From Clostridium sp. SY8519 (GTDB lineage Bacteria > Bacillota > Clostridia > Lachnospirales > Lachnospiraceae): a DNA stretch of 64,000 nt. Below are positions 26,694 through 35,691 of this stretch, piece after piece (position 1 is the stretch's first letter; each line of letters begins with the position of its first letter). The notes below the pieces were generated by a model. That model saw nothing but the letters and a program-made list of their open reading frames with translations, had not been told where the DNA came from and searched no databases. The DNA lies in NCBI RefSeq assembly GCF_000270305.1, contig NC_015737.1, positions 2,046,501 to 2,110,500 on the forward strand, written 5' to 3'. The position numbers and the translations under genes are program-made.

Positions 26694-27496
26694 AGTTCGT
26701 TGCGGAAAGCGGTGTATTTCTTTTCCGGGATCGGCAGGGCGGTGCCGTCTGCCAGGGTCAGGGTAAAACGGCGGATCGAACGGATATACAGCGGATTCAC
26801 CAGATAACTGTGGTGGGGACGGAGAAATGCGTCCGGCGCCTGGCGGATGTATTCGGCAAGGCGCTCCATGGAAGGCAGGGAACCGTTCTGGGTATGCACC
26901 AGGGAATGGCGTCCTTCGTCGCAGTTTTCAATCCAGCGGATGTTGGTGGAAAGGTAACTGTAGGTCTCTCCCTGGCGGCCGCGGAACAGGAGGTAACGCG
27001 CGGTGTCCCGGGGAAAGAAAACTTCGGTTTCTTCCTGGGGGATATGATCGGTATGGACGTCATATACAGGGTTGCGCTCGTTATTTTTGACGGTGTTTGT
27101 GATATGGATGACGAGGATGCGCGGAATCCGTTCTTTCTGTCCGTCCGGATGGGTGATGGTTTTCTCTGCCCAGGTATACTGGAGCCTCTGATTGTGGGCA
27201 TGGGTGACGCCGTCGGGGTAATGGGTGAAAACCCGGTATTTCAGGATGACTTCACAGGCGTGGGGAGCCGGAACGACGGCTTTGGCGGATATGCTGCTCA
27301 TGGTGAAGAGCAGGGGGTGGTTTTTCTGGGTTTCCCAGAGATCCAGGATTCCCTGCCGGGATGTAAGAATCTGATTGTCTCTGGGTCCGATCCAGAGAAT
27401 GTTTTCATCAATGGAATTGAAAAAGGGAGACAGATTGCCTTTGTAGTATTCACGAATGATATAGACAGATCTGCGGATAATATCATTGCGTTTCAT
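26660..27496 (-). CDS. LytTR DNA-binding regulator with NTF2/SnoaL-like N-terminal domain
   Basis: 278 residues from ATG 27496 (GAGGTAACTTGTTT upstream). Residues 1-~150 look like an NTF2-like ligand pocket (REYYKGNLSPFFNSIDENILWIGPRDNQ...). The C-terminal ~100 residues are a LytTR domain (IRWIENCDEGRHSLVHTQNGSLPSMERLAEYIRQ ... FLRPHHSYLVNPLYIRSI). There is no receiver domain, so this is a one-component regulator. It is paralogous to the protein at 59033. It faces the sugar transporter region divergently, but the operators there are LacI-type, so its targets are unknown. Confidence 0.8.
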   Translation of the reverse strand: MKRNDIIRRSVYIIREYYKGNLSPFFNSIDENILWIGPRDNQILTSRQGILDLWETQKNHPLLFTMSSISAKAVVPAPHACEVILKYRVFTHYPDGVTHAHNQRLQYTWAEKTITHPDGQKERIPRILVIHITNTVKNNERNPVYDVHTDHIPQEETEVFFPRDTARYLLFRGRQGETYSYLSTNIRWIENCDEGRHSLVHTQNGSLPSMERLAEYIRQAPDAFLRPHHSYLVNPLYIRSIRRFTLTLADGTALPIPEKKYTAFRNELKAWSEQWNRH

Positions 27497-27695
27497 AAAC
27501 AAGTTACCTCAGTAGTTTTATAAAAGTATAATTATGATAACAGAAAAAATATAAAATGGGAATATGTATACAAATTTGAGGTTTGCATAGTGTATACGCG
27601 GTGAAACAGGAGGGATTCCCGGGTGGAAAAAGAAGAGAGACGGAAGGGTTCTAATGAATTTCCATAGATGTTTCCATGAAGATTTCCAAATAATG

Positions 27696-27709
27696 TGGAA
27701 ACGTTTCCA
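27696..27709. promoter_or_regulatory. LacI/CcpA-type operator 1
   Basis: Perfect palindrome TGGAAACGTTTCCA. The surrounding 27497-27969 region has no gene and contains three such sites, several TTTCCA/GGAAAC half-sites and the promoter of the sugar operon. Confidence 0.8.
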
Positions 27710-27777
27710 AACATAAAACATACAGAATAAGAAATATGTATAATAAAAATGACGAAAAACCAGACGACATACACAAA

Positions 27778-27791
27778 TGGAAACGTTTCAT
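27778..27791. promoter_or_regulatory. LacI/CcpA-type operator 2 (imperfect)
   Basis: TGGAAACGTTTCAT, one arm degenerate, 82 bases from operator 1. Confidence 0.65.
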
Positions 27792-27834
27792 ATTGGAATA
27801 ACTGCCGAAAAATTGAAAATTAACCGGATGATAT

Positions 27835-27862
27835 TGTAAATAAAATACAAACCATGTAAAAT
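27835..27862 (+). promoter_or_regulatory. Probable promoter of the maltodextrin-type operon
   Basis: TTGTAA (27835-27840), 16 bases, then TAAAAT (27857-27862) preceded by TG as an extended -10. Operator 3 falls about 45 bases downstream of the start. Confidence 0.55.
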
Positions 27863-27911
27863 ACAGGTAACTCGAAAGTAATTGATTTGGAAACGGAAAA
27901 TAAAAAGATTT

Positions 27912-27925
27912 TGGAAACGTTTCCA
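27912..27925. promoter_or_regulatory. LacI/CcpA-type operator 3
   Basis: Perfect TGGAAACGTTTCCA placed inside the leader, 45 bases before the binding-protein gene, which suits roadblock repression. Confidence 0.8.
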
Positions 27926-27969
27926 AATCAGGTTTTCACTTAGGGAAACAAATCAAGGAGGAGAAAATT

Positions 27970-29316
27970 ATGAAGAAAAGATGGGTTGCCATCGCACTGG
28001 TTGGCGCAATGGCCGGTACAATGCTTGCAGGATGCGGAAGCAGTTCTTCAGGGGGAAATTCCGGCAGCGCGTCCGGTTCTTCCGCCGGAGCAGAGACCAC
28101 AAAGAGCTCCGGAAAAGGATCTGTTTATTATCTGAATTTCAAACCGGAGGCAGATAAGGCATGGAAGAGCCTGGCCAAGGAATATCAGAAAGAGACCGGT
28201 ACGGAAGTTAAGGTCGTGACGGCGGCATCCAATGAGTATGAGACGACTCTGACCAGTGAAATGGGCAAGAGCGGCGCTCCTACATTATTCCAGGTAAATG
28301 GTGTCAACGGCTTAAAGAACTGGAAAGATTACTGCTATGATCTGTCCGGCTCCGATGTGTACAAACAGCTGACCAATGATGCGTACACACTGAAGGACGG
28401 CGACAAAGTGGACGGTATCGCTTATGTAACCGAGTGCTACGGCCTGATCGTGAATACGAAGCTGTTAAAGAAAGCCGGCTACACCACCAAAGATATCCAG
28501 TCCTTCAAAGATCTGAAGAAAGTTGCGGAAGACATCACCAAGAGAAGCAGCAAGCTGGGATTTGCGGCATTCACATCCGCAGGTATGGATGGTTCCTCCG
28601 ACTGGAGATTCAAGACCCATCTGGCAAATATGCCGATTTACTTTGAGTACAAAGATGAAGGCGTAGATTCCTCCGAGACCCTGAAGGGAACCTATCTGGA
28701 CAATTACAGAAACATCTTTGATCTCTATATCAACAACAGCACCTGCAAGGGATCCGAACTGTCCTCCAAGACAGCGGATGACTCCGAATCCGAATTCACC
28801 AAAGGCAAGGCAGTATTCTTCCAGAACGGTTCCTGGGAATACGCAAACCTGAAAAAAGCAGGCATGAAAGATGACGAACTGGCAATGATCCCCATCTATA
28901 TCGGCGCCGGCGATGAAGCAAAACAGGGCTTATGCAGCGGTACCGAGAACTACTGGTGTGTAAACAGCCAGGCAAGCAAAGAGGACATTCAGGCAACGCT
29001 TGATTTCATGAACTGGTGTGTAACCTCCAAGACAGGTACCAAGGCAATGGCAGATGACATGGGATTCAACATTCCGTTCAAGAAAGCACAGAAAGCAACC
29101 AACCTGTTCCTGAAAGAAGACAAGGAAATGACAGATTCCGGCAAGACACCGGTATCCTGGGCGTTCTCAACCATCCCTTCCGAAGAATGGAAGAATACTC
29201 TGGGCAATGCGCTGACCGCTTATGCAGCAAAACCGACCGATGCGAACTGGAAAGAAGTGAAATCCGCATTTGTTGACAACTGGGCTGAAGAATACAAAAT
29301 TTCTTCAAATGAATAA
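27970..29316 (+). CDS. Sugar ABC transporter substrate-binding lipoprotein (maltodextrin-type)
   Basis: 448 residues. The signal peptide ends in the lipobox LAGC (Cys at residue 22), then comes a Ser/Gly linker typical of Gram-positive lipoproteins. The mature part is a family 1 solute-binding protein (KAWKSLAKEYQKETGTEVKVVTAAS at the start of lobe 1; KGKAVFFQNGSWEYANL). It binds oligosaccharide outside the membrane. AAGGAGGAGAAAATT precedes the ATG. With MalFG-like permeases and MalQ downstream, maltose or maltodextrin is the probable ligand. A terminator after the gene should keep its level above that of the permeases. Confidence 0.9.
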   Translation: MKKRWVAIALVGAMAGTMLAGCGSSSSGGNSGSASGSSAGAETTKSSGKGSVYYLNFKPEADKAWKSLAKEYQKETGTEVKVVTAASNEYETTLTSEMGKSGAPTLFQVNGVNGLKNWKDYCYDLSGSDVYKQLTNDAYTLKDGDKVDGIAYVTECYGLIVNTKLLKKAGYTTKDIQSFKDLKKVAEDITKRSSKLGFAAFTSAGMDGSSDWRFKTHLANMPIYFEYKDEGVDSSETLKGTYLDNYRNIFDLYINNSTCKGSELSSKTADDSESEFTKGKAVFFQNGSWEYANLKKAGMKDDELAMIPIYIGAGDEAKQGLCSGTENYWCVNSQASKEDIQATLDFMNWCVTSKTGTKAMADDMGFNIPFKKAQKATNLFLKEDKEMTDSGKTPVSWAFSTIPSEEWKNTLGNALTAYAAKPTDANWKEVKSAFVDNWAEEYKISSNE

Positions 29317-29349
29317 TTGAACGTAACAGTATCCATATTTTGCAACATC

Positions 29350-29382
29350 ATGGACAGGCAGGTGACCTGCCTGTCCATTTTT
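29350..29382 (+). terminator. Terminator between binding protein and permeases
   Basis: Perfect 13-bp stem ATGGACAGGCAGG / CCTGCCTGTCCAT, 3-base loop, short T-tract. It probably allows partial read-through to the permease genes. Confidence 0.85.
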
Positions 29383-29475
29383 GACTTTCCGATCCGCTGA
29401 ATCGGAAGGGAATCTGTCTGCAGAAGACCGCAGGGCATCTGGACAGATCCCGGAATTTCTCAAAGGGAGGAACTT

Positions 29476-30327
29476 ATGGAAAAGGCATTAAAGAAATATT
29501 CGCCGATTTTCGTTATTCCTACACTGGCAGCTTTCGTTATCGGATTTATCATACCGTTTATTGAAGGCCTCTATCTCTCCTTCTGCCGGTTCACTACCGT
29601 CGGAAATGCTCAGTTTGTAGGGGTGAAGAACTACGTTTACGCATTGTCAGACAAGATGTTTACCCATTCATTCCTGTTTACCGTACTGTTCGCGGTGGTC
29701 TCTATTCTGACCATCAACATCGGCGGACTGGGACTGGCACTGCTTCTGACACGCAAGCTGAAGGGAACCAATATTTTCCGTACCATCTTTTTTATGCCGA
29801 ACCTGATCGGCGGCATCGTGCTGGGTTATATCTGGCAGATCCTGATCAACGGTGTGCTTTCCGTAGTGGGCAAACCGCTGCTTGCGCTGAATTCCACCGC
29901 AGGCTACTGGGGCATGATTATTCTGATGGCATGGCAGCAGATCGGATATATGATGATTATCTATATCGCCGGACTGCAGAATGTGCCGGATGATATCGTG
30001 GAAGCCGCGGCCATTGACGGCGCATCTTCCATGAAGACATTCTGGAAAGTCAAACTGCCGATGATTATGCCGTCGATTACGATCTGTGTATTCCTGACGC
30101 TGACCAACTCCTTCAAACTGTTTGACCAGAACCTGGCGCTGACCGCCGGAGAGCCGAAGCATATGACGGAGATGCTGGCGCTGAATATCTACAATACCTT
30201 CTATGCCCGTGCCGGCATGCAGTGGAAGGGCTACGGACAGGCGAAGGCAGTGATCTTCTGCGTGATCGTCATCGTACTGTCAATCATTCAGCTGAAAACT
30301 ACCCGCTCAAAGGAGGTGCAGCAGTAA
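29476..30327 (+). CDS. Sugar ABC transporter permease (MalF/UgpA type)
   Basis: 283 residues with six predicted membrane helices. The cytoplasmic coupling loop is EAAAIDGASSMKTFWKVKLPMIMP, the EAA motif that contacts the ATPase. It starts with a hydrophobic helix after MEKALKKYSPIFVIPTLAAF. CAAAGGGAGGAACTT is the ribosome binding site. Its stop codon is followed at once by the ATG of the second permease, so the two are translated together and pair as a heterodimeric channel. Confidence 0.93.
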   Translation: MEKALKKYSPIFVIPTLAAFVIGFIIPFIEGLYLSFCRFTTVGNAQFVGVKNYVYALSDKMFTHSFLFTVLFAVVSILTINIGGLGLALLLTRKLKGTNIFRTIFFMPNLIGGIVLGYIWQILINGVLSVVGKPLLALNSTAGYWGMIILMAWQQIGYMMIIYIAGLQNVPDDIVEAAAIDGASSMKTFWKVKLPMIMPSITICVFLTLTNSFKLFDQNLALTAGEPKHMTEMLALNIYNTFYARAGMQWKGYGQAKAVIFCVIVIVLSIIQLKTTRSKEVQQ

Positions 30328-31170
30328 ATGAAAACCAAAAGAAAAGCTTCAAATTACATCTGGATGGTTCTGCTGATTATTCTTGCCTGCTTTTACATCT
30401 ATCCGGTCTTTATGATTCTGATGAACTCCCTGAAGCAGGAGGACGCCATCGGCACAGCTACCGTATTTCAGCTTCCCACCAGTGAAACCTTTGCCCGGCT
30501 GGCGAACTACTGGCAGGCAATTACTGCCCAGGGCTTCCTGAAAAGTTTTGGATACAGTGTTCTGATTACTGTAACATCGGTTATCGTGATTCTGGTGTGC
30601 TGCTCCATGTGCGCATGGTACATCACCCGGGTAAAAAGTAAATTCGCGAAAACCTGCTACTACTTATTCGTATTTTCCATGGTAGTTCCGTTTCAGATGG
30701 TTATGTTTACCCTTTCCCAGACGGCTGACAGCCTCGGACTCAACAAACCCTGGAATATTTTCATTATTTACCTGGGATTCGGCGCAGGCCTGGCGGTCTT
30801 TATGTTTGCCGGATTCATGAAGTCCATTCCCCTGGAAATCGAAGAGGCGTCCATGATTGACGGATGCAATCCGATCCAGACCTTCTTCCTGGTGGTATTC
30901 CCGATCCTGAAGCCGACCCTGGTATCTGTTGGTATCCTGGAAGCGATGTGGGTATGGAACGACTATCTTCTGCCTACACTGGTGCTGGATCTTACGAAAT
31001 ATAAGACCATCCCGATGCTGATCCAGTATTTCCGCGGCAGTTATGGAAAAGTGGAAATGGGGCCGATGATGGCAAGTATCATCATGACGGTGATTCCGAT
31101 TGTCATTGTATACCTGCTTGGTCAGAAACATATTATTAAAGGAGTCGCTGCAGGCGCAGTCAAAGGCTGA
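30328..31170 (+). CDS. Sugar ABC transporter permease (MalG/UgpE type)
   Basis: 280 residues and six helices, with the EAA-type loop EEASMIDGCNPIQTFFLVVFPILKP and a MalG-like C-terminus (LGQKHIIKGVAAGAVKG). Its ATG abuts the stop of the first permease, and AAAGGAGGTGCAGCAGTAA inside that gene supplies the ribosome binding site. Partner of the preceding permease, driven by the ATPase at 32292. Confidence 0.93.
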   Translation: MKTKRKASNYIWMVLLIILACFYIYPVFMILMNSLKQEDAIGTATVFQLPTSETFARLANYWQAITAQGFLKSFGYSVLITVTSVIVILVCCSMCAWYITRVKSKFAKTCYYLFVFSMVVPFQMVMFTLSQTADSLGLNKPWNIFIIYLGFGAGLAVFMFAGFMKSIPLEIEEASMIDGCNPIQTFFLVVFPILKPTLVSVGILEAMWVWNDYLLPTLVLDLTKYKTIPMLIQYFRGSYGKVEMGPMMASIIMTVIPIVIVYLLGQKHIIKGVAAGAVKG

Positions 31171-31251
31171 TCCGGCAGCAGGATTCCGCTGTATGCGAAA
31201 TACAGGCCGTATCTGCCGACAGGCGGAGCGAAAGAAGAGGGGGAGTGCTGT

Positions 31252-32265
31252 ATGACAATAAAAGATGTGGCCAATGAGTCCGGATATTCTGTCGGTACGG
31301 TGTCCCGCTGTCTGAATCATGCGCCGGGCGTATCGGAAAAAGCCAGGCGCGCGATCATGGCAGTGGTGGACAAGCATCATTTCCGGCTGAACAGCAATGC
31401 CAGAAATCTCAAACAGCAGCATCAGCAGGCGGGAATCGCGATTGTCATCAAAGGAATGCAGAATATGCTGTTTGCGGAAATCATGGAAAAAATCCAGGGA
31501 ATGATCACACGCAAGGGCTATGAGGCGCTGGTCTACTACTTTGAAGAAGATGAGAACGAAGTGCTGGCAGCCAAAGAAATTGTGGAGGAACGCAGGCCCC
31601 AGGGCATTCTGTTCCTGGGCAGCAATCTGGAAAACTTCGAACATGATTTTGAAGGAATCAATATCCCCTGTGTACTGGTAACAAATTCCGGCGCGCACCT
31701 GAACAATCCGCTGGTCTCAAGCGTAAGCACGGATGACCGGACGGCAGCGGAATACGCCATTGATCAGCTTGTGGAAAAGGGACATCGTCAGATTGGAATC
31801 TTGGGCGGAAAACGCAGTTCATCCAATGCGGCCGGCAGTCGGTTCCTGGGCTGTGAAGACGCGTTCCGCAAGCACCATCTGGATTATGGAGACCAGAAAC
31901 AGTATGAAGAAGCATACTTTAATATTCCGTCCGGCTACACAGCGATGAAACACCTGTTAAGCCGGATGCCGGAACTGACAGCGGTCTTTGCCATGTCGGA
32001 TACACTGGCAATCGGGGCGATCCGCGCGCTCCTGGACAGCGGAAAACGTGTCCCGGAAGATGTGTCCGTCATTGGTTTTGACGGGTTGGAGATCGGTAAT
32101 TATATGCAGCCGCGGCTTACAACCATCCGCCAGCATCAGGAACGGATGGCAGAACGCAGTGTGGACATCCTGCTGGACTGCATCGAGCAGAATGCTATGG
32201 CAGTCCATGAGATTGAGGCGTTTCATCTGGTACCGGGCGAAAGTATCGCAGCAAATGAGAAGTAA
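31252..32265 (+). CDS. LacI-family transcriptional repressor
   Basis: 337 residues. The N-terminal HTH and hinge are intact (MTIKDVANESGYSVGTVSRCLNH...VSEKARRAI, then the RLNSNARNLK hinge). The periplasmic-binding-protein-like sensor ends with DVSVIGFDGLEIGNYMQPRLTTI. GAGGGGGAG precedes the ATG. It is embedded in the sugar operon between the permease and ATPase genes, so it very likely binds the TGGAAACGTTTCCA palindromes upstream of the operon and responds to a malto-oligosaccharide. CcpA-type carbon control of the same sites is possible. Confidence 0.92.
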   Translation: MTIKDVANESGYSVGTVSRCLNHAPGVSEKARRAIMAVVDKHHFRLNSNARNLKQQHQQAGIAIVIKGMQNMLFAEIMEKIQGMITRKGYEALVYYFEEDENEVLAAKEIVEERRPQGILFLGSNLENFEHDFEGINIPCVLVTNSGAHLNNPLVSSVSTDDRTAAEYAIDQLVEKGHRQIGILGGKRSSSNAAGSRFLGCEDAFRKHHLDYGDQKQYEEAYFNIPSGYTAMKHLLSRMPELTAVFAMSDTLAIGAIRALLDSGKRVPEDVSVIGFDGLEIGNYMQPRLTTIRQHQERMAERSVDILLDCIEQNAMAVHEIEAFHLVPGESIAANEK

Positions 32266-32291
32266 CTGATTCGCAGTAGGAGGAACATGTA

Positions 32292-33389
32292 ATGGCAGGC
32301 ATTACTTTTAAAAATGTAGAAAAAACTTATGAGAATGGAGTCACTGTAATCAAAGATCTGAATCTGGAAATCAAAGACAAGGAATTTATCGTTCTGGTAG
32401 GTCCCTCCGGATGCGGAAAATCCACCACGCTGCGTATGATTGCCGGCCTGGAGGATGTGACTGCCGGAGATCTGCTGATTGGTGACAGAAAAGTCAATAA
32501 CGTGGCACCGAAAGACCGGGATATCGCAATGGTATTCCAGAGTTACGCGCTGTATCCGCATAAGACAGTATACAAGAATATGTCTTTTGCGCTGGAACTG
32601 GCAAAAGTCCCGAAAGATGAAATTGACCGGAAGGTACGGGAAGCGGCAAAGATTCTGGAACTGGAAGAGTTCCTGGACAGAAAGCCGAAAGCGCTGTCCG
32701 GCGGCCAGCGTCAGCGTGTGGCATTAGGGCGCGCAATGGTCAGAAACCCTTCGGTATTTCTTCTGGACGAACCGTTATCCAACCTGGACGCAAAGCTTCG
32801 TACGGAGATGCGCAGCCAGATTTCCGCCCTGCATAAAAGACTGCAGACCACCTTTGTCTATGTGACCCATGACCAGACGGAAGCCATGACCATGGGAGAC
32901 CGGATCGTAGTAATGAAAAAAGGAGTGATCCATCAGATTGATACCCCGCAGAATCTGTATAACAAACCCTGCAATATGTTTGTGGCCGGATTTATCGGCA
33001 CACCGGAGATGAATTTTGTGGACGCGAAGGTCGAGAAGACGGCGGCAGGCTATGACCTGGTCTACGGCAGCAGCCGCGCCCATATGAACCGGGCGGAACT
33101 GGATCCGTATGTGGGCAAAACAGTGGTCCTTGGAATTCGGCCGGAACATCTGCTGGGCGATCGGGACAGTCTGGCAGCACATCCGGAGAGCATCATGAAG
33201 GTGCATGTCAGCCTGGCGGAAATGATGGGATCGGAGATTAATGTATACAGTGAATACGCAGGTGCCAGCTGGATCGCGAAAGTGCCGTCCCACCTGAATA
33301 TTCAGACGGATGATGACGTGGAGCTTACACTGGATCCGGAGCGGATTCATGTATTTGACAAAGAGACAGAGTATGTGATCTGTCAGTAA
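32292..33389 (+). CDS. Sugar ABC transporter ATPase (MsmK/UgpC/MalK type)
   Basis: 365 residues. Walker A is GPSGCGKST, the signature is LSGGQRQRVALGRAMVR, Walker B is VFLLDEPLSNLD, and the switch is VTHDQTEAMTMGDR. A C-terminal OB-type regulatory domain of ~130 residues (GIRPEHL...) is present as in MalK and UgpC. It energises the permease pair in this operon and, as in other Bacillota, may serve several sugar importers. AGTAGGAGGAACATGTA is the ribosome binding site. Confidence 0.94.
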   Translation: MAGITFKNVEKTYENGVTVIKDLNLEIKDKEFIVLVGPSGCGKSTTLRMIAGLEDVTAGDLLIGDRKVNNVAPKDRDIAMVFQSYALYPHKTVYKNMSFALELAKVPKDEIDRKVREAAKILELEEFLDRKPKALSGGQRQRVALGRAMVRNPSVFLLDEPLSNLDAKLRTEMRSQISALHKRLQTTFVYVTHDQTEAMTMGDRIVVMKKGVIHQIDTPQNLYNKPCNMFVAGFIGTPEMNFVDAKVEKTAAGYDLVYGSSRAHMNRAELDPYVGKTVVLGIRPEHLLGDRDSLAAHPESIMKVHVSLAEMMGSEINVYSEYAGASWIAKVPSHLNIQTDDDVELTLDPERIHVFDKETEYVICQ

Positions 33390-33401
33390 GGGAGCGAAGG
33401 A

Positions 33402-34889
33402 TTGAAAAGAGCAAGCGGAGTATTGATGCATATCAGTTCGCTGCCGTCTCCCTGTGGAATCGGAACCATGGGACAGGCAGCGTATGAATTTATTGATTTC
33501 CTGGCGCGGGCAGGCCAGTCCTTCTGGCAGATTCTTCCGATCGGTCCCACCAGCTATGGAGATTCTCCGTATCAGTCGTTTTCCACCTTCGCGGGCAATC
33601 CGTATCTGATCGACCTGGATGAGCTGAAAAAGGAAGGCTGGCTTCTGGCTGGTGAATATGAGGACTGCGGCTGGGGAGATGATAATACCCGGACTGACTA
33701 TGGCGTATTGTATCAAAAGCGTTATCCGGTGCTGCGCCGGGCAGTGAAACGGATGATGGAGCATCCGCCGGAGGAGTACCGGCAGTTCTGCCGGTCCCAG
33801 GCGGACTGGCTGGAAGATTACGCGCTTTTTATGACTTTGAAATCACAGAAAGGCGGAAAAGCCTGGTATGAATGGGATATGCCATGGAAAACCAGGAATA
33901 AAGAGGCCCTGCAGCAGGCAGAGGAGACCTGGCAGGAGGAAGTTGTTTTCTGGAAAGCGGTACAGTATCTGTTTTTCCGGCAGTGGAATCAACTGCGGCA
34001 CTACGCCGAAGAGAAGAAAATTCAGATCATCGGGGATCTGCCGATCTATGTGTCCTATGACAGTGTAGATGTCTGGTCCCACCCGGAACTGTTTCAGCTG
34101 GATGGAGAACTGCGTCCCCTGGCGGTTGCCGGATGCCCGCCGGACGGGTTTTCCGCTGACGGACAGCTGTGGGGCAACCCACTGTTTGACTGGAAAGGAA
34201 TGGCAGCAGACGGGTATGACTGGTGGATCCGGCGAATTGAGCATCAGTGCCGGGTATACCATGTGCTGCGGATCGACCATTTCCGTGGATTTGATTCGTA
34301 TTATTCCATTCCTTTCGGTGCGCCGGATGCCAGCGGGGGACACTGGGAAGAAGGGCCGGGGGTTGCCCTGTTCCGAACCCTGAACGATAAGATCGGACGC
34401 CAGCACATTATTGCGGAAGATCTGGGGTTTTTGACGGATTCGGTACGGAAGCTCCTGGCGGACTGCGGATTTCCGGGAATGAAAGTGATGGAGTTCGCTT
34501 TTGACAGCAAGGCATCGGATAATGCGGAGTATCTGCCCCATAGTTATCCGCGGCACTGCATCGCCTATATCGGAACCCATGATAACGAGACGGCGAAGGG
34601 ATGGCTGGAAAGCCTGTCCCCGGAGGATTTCCGCTATGCCAGAGACTATCTGCGGTTAAGCGATAACCGGCAGGATCATTACTGGGAAATGCTCCAGGCA
34701 CTCTGGGCGACCGCGGCGGATATCACGATTGTGCAGGCCCAGGATCTGCTGGGACTGGGGGCGGAGGCACGGATGAATGTTCCTTCCACCACCGGCGGAA
34801 ACTGGTGCTGGCGCGCGGCGCCCGGCGTCTTTGATGACGCGCTGGCAGACAGGATCCGATACAGCTGTGATCTGTATTGCCGATGCTGA
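33402..34889 (+). CDS. malQ: 4-alpha-glucanotransferase (amylomaltase)
   Basis: 495 residues of the GH77 family, transferring malto-oligosaccharide segments between glucans in the cytoplasm. It begins at TTG 33402 12 bases after the ATPase stop; KRASGVLMHISSLPSPCGIGTMG is the usual MalQ N-terminus, which supports this start. Active-site strands include LRIDHFRGFDSYYSIPFG (Asp nucleophile), IAEDLGFLT (general acid Glu) and IGTHDNETAKGW (third Asp). It closes the operon and identifies the transported sugar as maltodextrin-like. Confidence 0.95.
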   Translation: MKRASGVLMHISSLPSPCGIGTMGQAAYEFIDFLARAGQSFWQILPIGPTSYGDSPYQSFSTFAGNPYLIDLDELKKEGWLLAGEYEDCGWGDDNTRTDYGVLYQKRYPVLRRAVKRMMEHPPEEYRQFCRSQADWLEDYALFMTLKSQKGGKAWYEWDMPWKTRNKEALQQAEETWQEEVVFWKAVQYLFFRQWNQLRHYAEEKKIQIIGDLPIYVSYDSVDVWSHPELFQLDGELRPLAVAGCPPDGFSADGQLWGNPLFDWKGMAADGYDWWIRRIEHQCRVYHVLRIDHFRGFDSYYSIPFGAPDASGGHWEEGPGVALFRTLNDKIGRQHIIAEDLGFLTDSVRKLLADCGFPGMKVMEFAFDSKASDNAEYLPHSYPRHCIAYIGTHDNETAKGWLESLSPEDFRYARDYLRLSDNRQDHYWEMLQALWATAADITIVQAQDLLGLGAEARMNVPSTTGGNWCWRAAPGVFDDALADRIRYSCDLYCRC

Positions 34890-34943
34890 TTCCGGGAAGC
34901 AGAGGCAGGGATGCCGTAGATACGCGAATGTCGGCTTCGCGGG

Positions 34944-35537
34944 TTATGTGGGAGAGCGGCCGGGATCCGTATATTCCGGAAATACCGCTAAAATTCCTTC
35001 CATGGAGATCGTGCTGGCCATCCGGCTGAGTTCCTCGATGGAGCTGCCCTTCGGATCGGTGAGCCAGCGACGGTACATGGCCAGGATGCCGGTGGTAAAA
35101 TATTCGGTATAGTACAGAAGCTGATTTTCTGGTTTAAAAGTATGAGATTTCGCCGCCTGCAGAATCGCTTCATAGAAAATGTCGTGGACACACTGCCAGA
35201 AAAAAGAACGGTTGGGTCCGCGGGAAATCTGCTGAAAGAATTCCAGATCCTCCAGTATGGTGTCATCCAGCATCTGGAAAAGAGCCGATGCGTAAAAAGG
35301 GTGGCTGTCCATGGCAGTGGAATTCTGCAGCAGCTCGGAGAGTCCCGCCATGCGTTCGCGCAGAAATTCTGTCAGAACTTCATCGGTGGTGCTGTAATGT
35401 AAATAAAAAGTTTTTCGGTCGATGTTTGCCCGCCGCGCGAGTTCGGCGATGGATATTTTCCCGTTTGGCTTTTCCAGAAACAGGCTTTTGTAAGCCTGCC
35501 GGATGGCCAGACGGGTTTTTTTAATTCTTCGGTCCAT
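34944..35537 (-). CDS. TetR/AcrR-family transcriptional regulator
   Basis: 197 residues. The N-terminal HTH reads TRLAIRQAYKSLFLEKPNGKISIAELARRANIDRKTFYLHY, a typical TetR DNA-binding unit. The ligand-binding half is helical and resembles the TetR C-terminal type found in dihydroxyacetone kinase-like regulators (LLYYTEYFTTGILAMYRRWL). It is divergent from the radical SAM gene and probably controls it through the spaced inverted repeat at 35634-35661. Confidence 0.88.
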   Translation of the reverse strand: MDRRIKKTRLAIRQAYKSLFLEKPNGKISIAELARRANIDRKTFYLHYSTTDEVLTEFLRERMAGLSELLQNSTAMDSHPFYASALFQMLDDTILEDLEFFQQISRGPNRSFFWQCVHDIFYEAILQAAKSHTFKPENQLLYYTEYFTTGILAMYRRWLTDPKGSSIEELSRMASTISMEGILAVFPEYTDPGRSPT

Positions 35538-35633
35538 GAATAATCCTCATTTTCGTTAGTACAGTGGAATAAGATACATCTGCAGGCAGAATGACCATTG
35601 TGATTGGGGCTTTCTGATATTATAATCCACACA

Positions 35634-35661
35634 TGTAGAAAAAACAACATAATAGTGGATT
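35634..35661. promoter_or_regulatory. Spaced inverted repeat between TetR and radical SAM genes
   Basis: AATCCAC (35634-35640) and GTGGATT (35655-35661) with a 14-base spacer, directly upstream of the radical SAM gene. It is a possible TetR operator. Confidence 0.4.
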
Positions 35662-35691
35662 TCGATAGATATAGAAAATGAGGTGTATCAC

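Noticed and set aside
27696..27925. The TGGAAACGTTTCCA sites as T-box or RNA structure
   Set aside because: They are short symmetric DNA palindromes of LacI/CcpA type, with a matching regulator in the operon.
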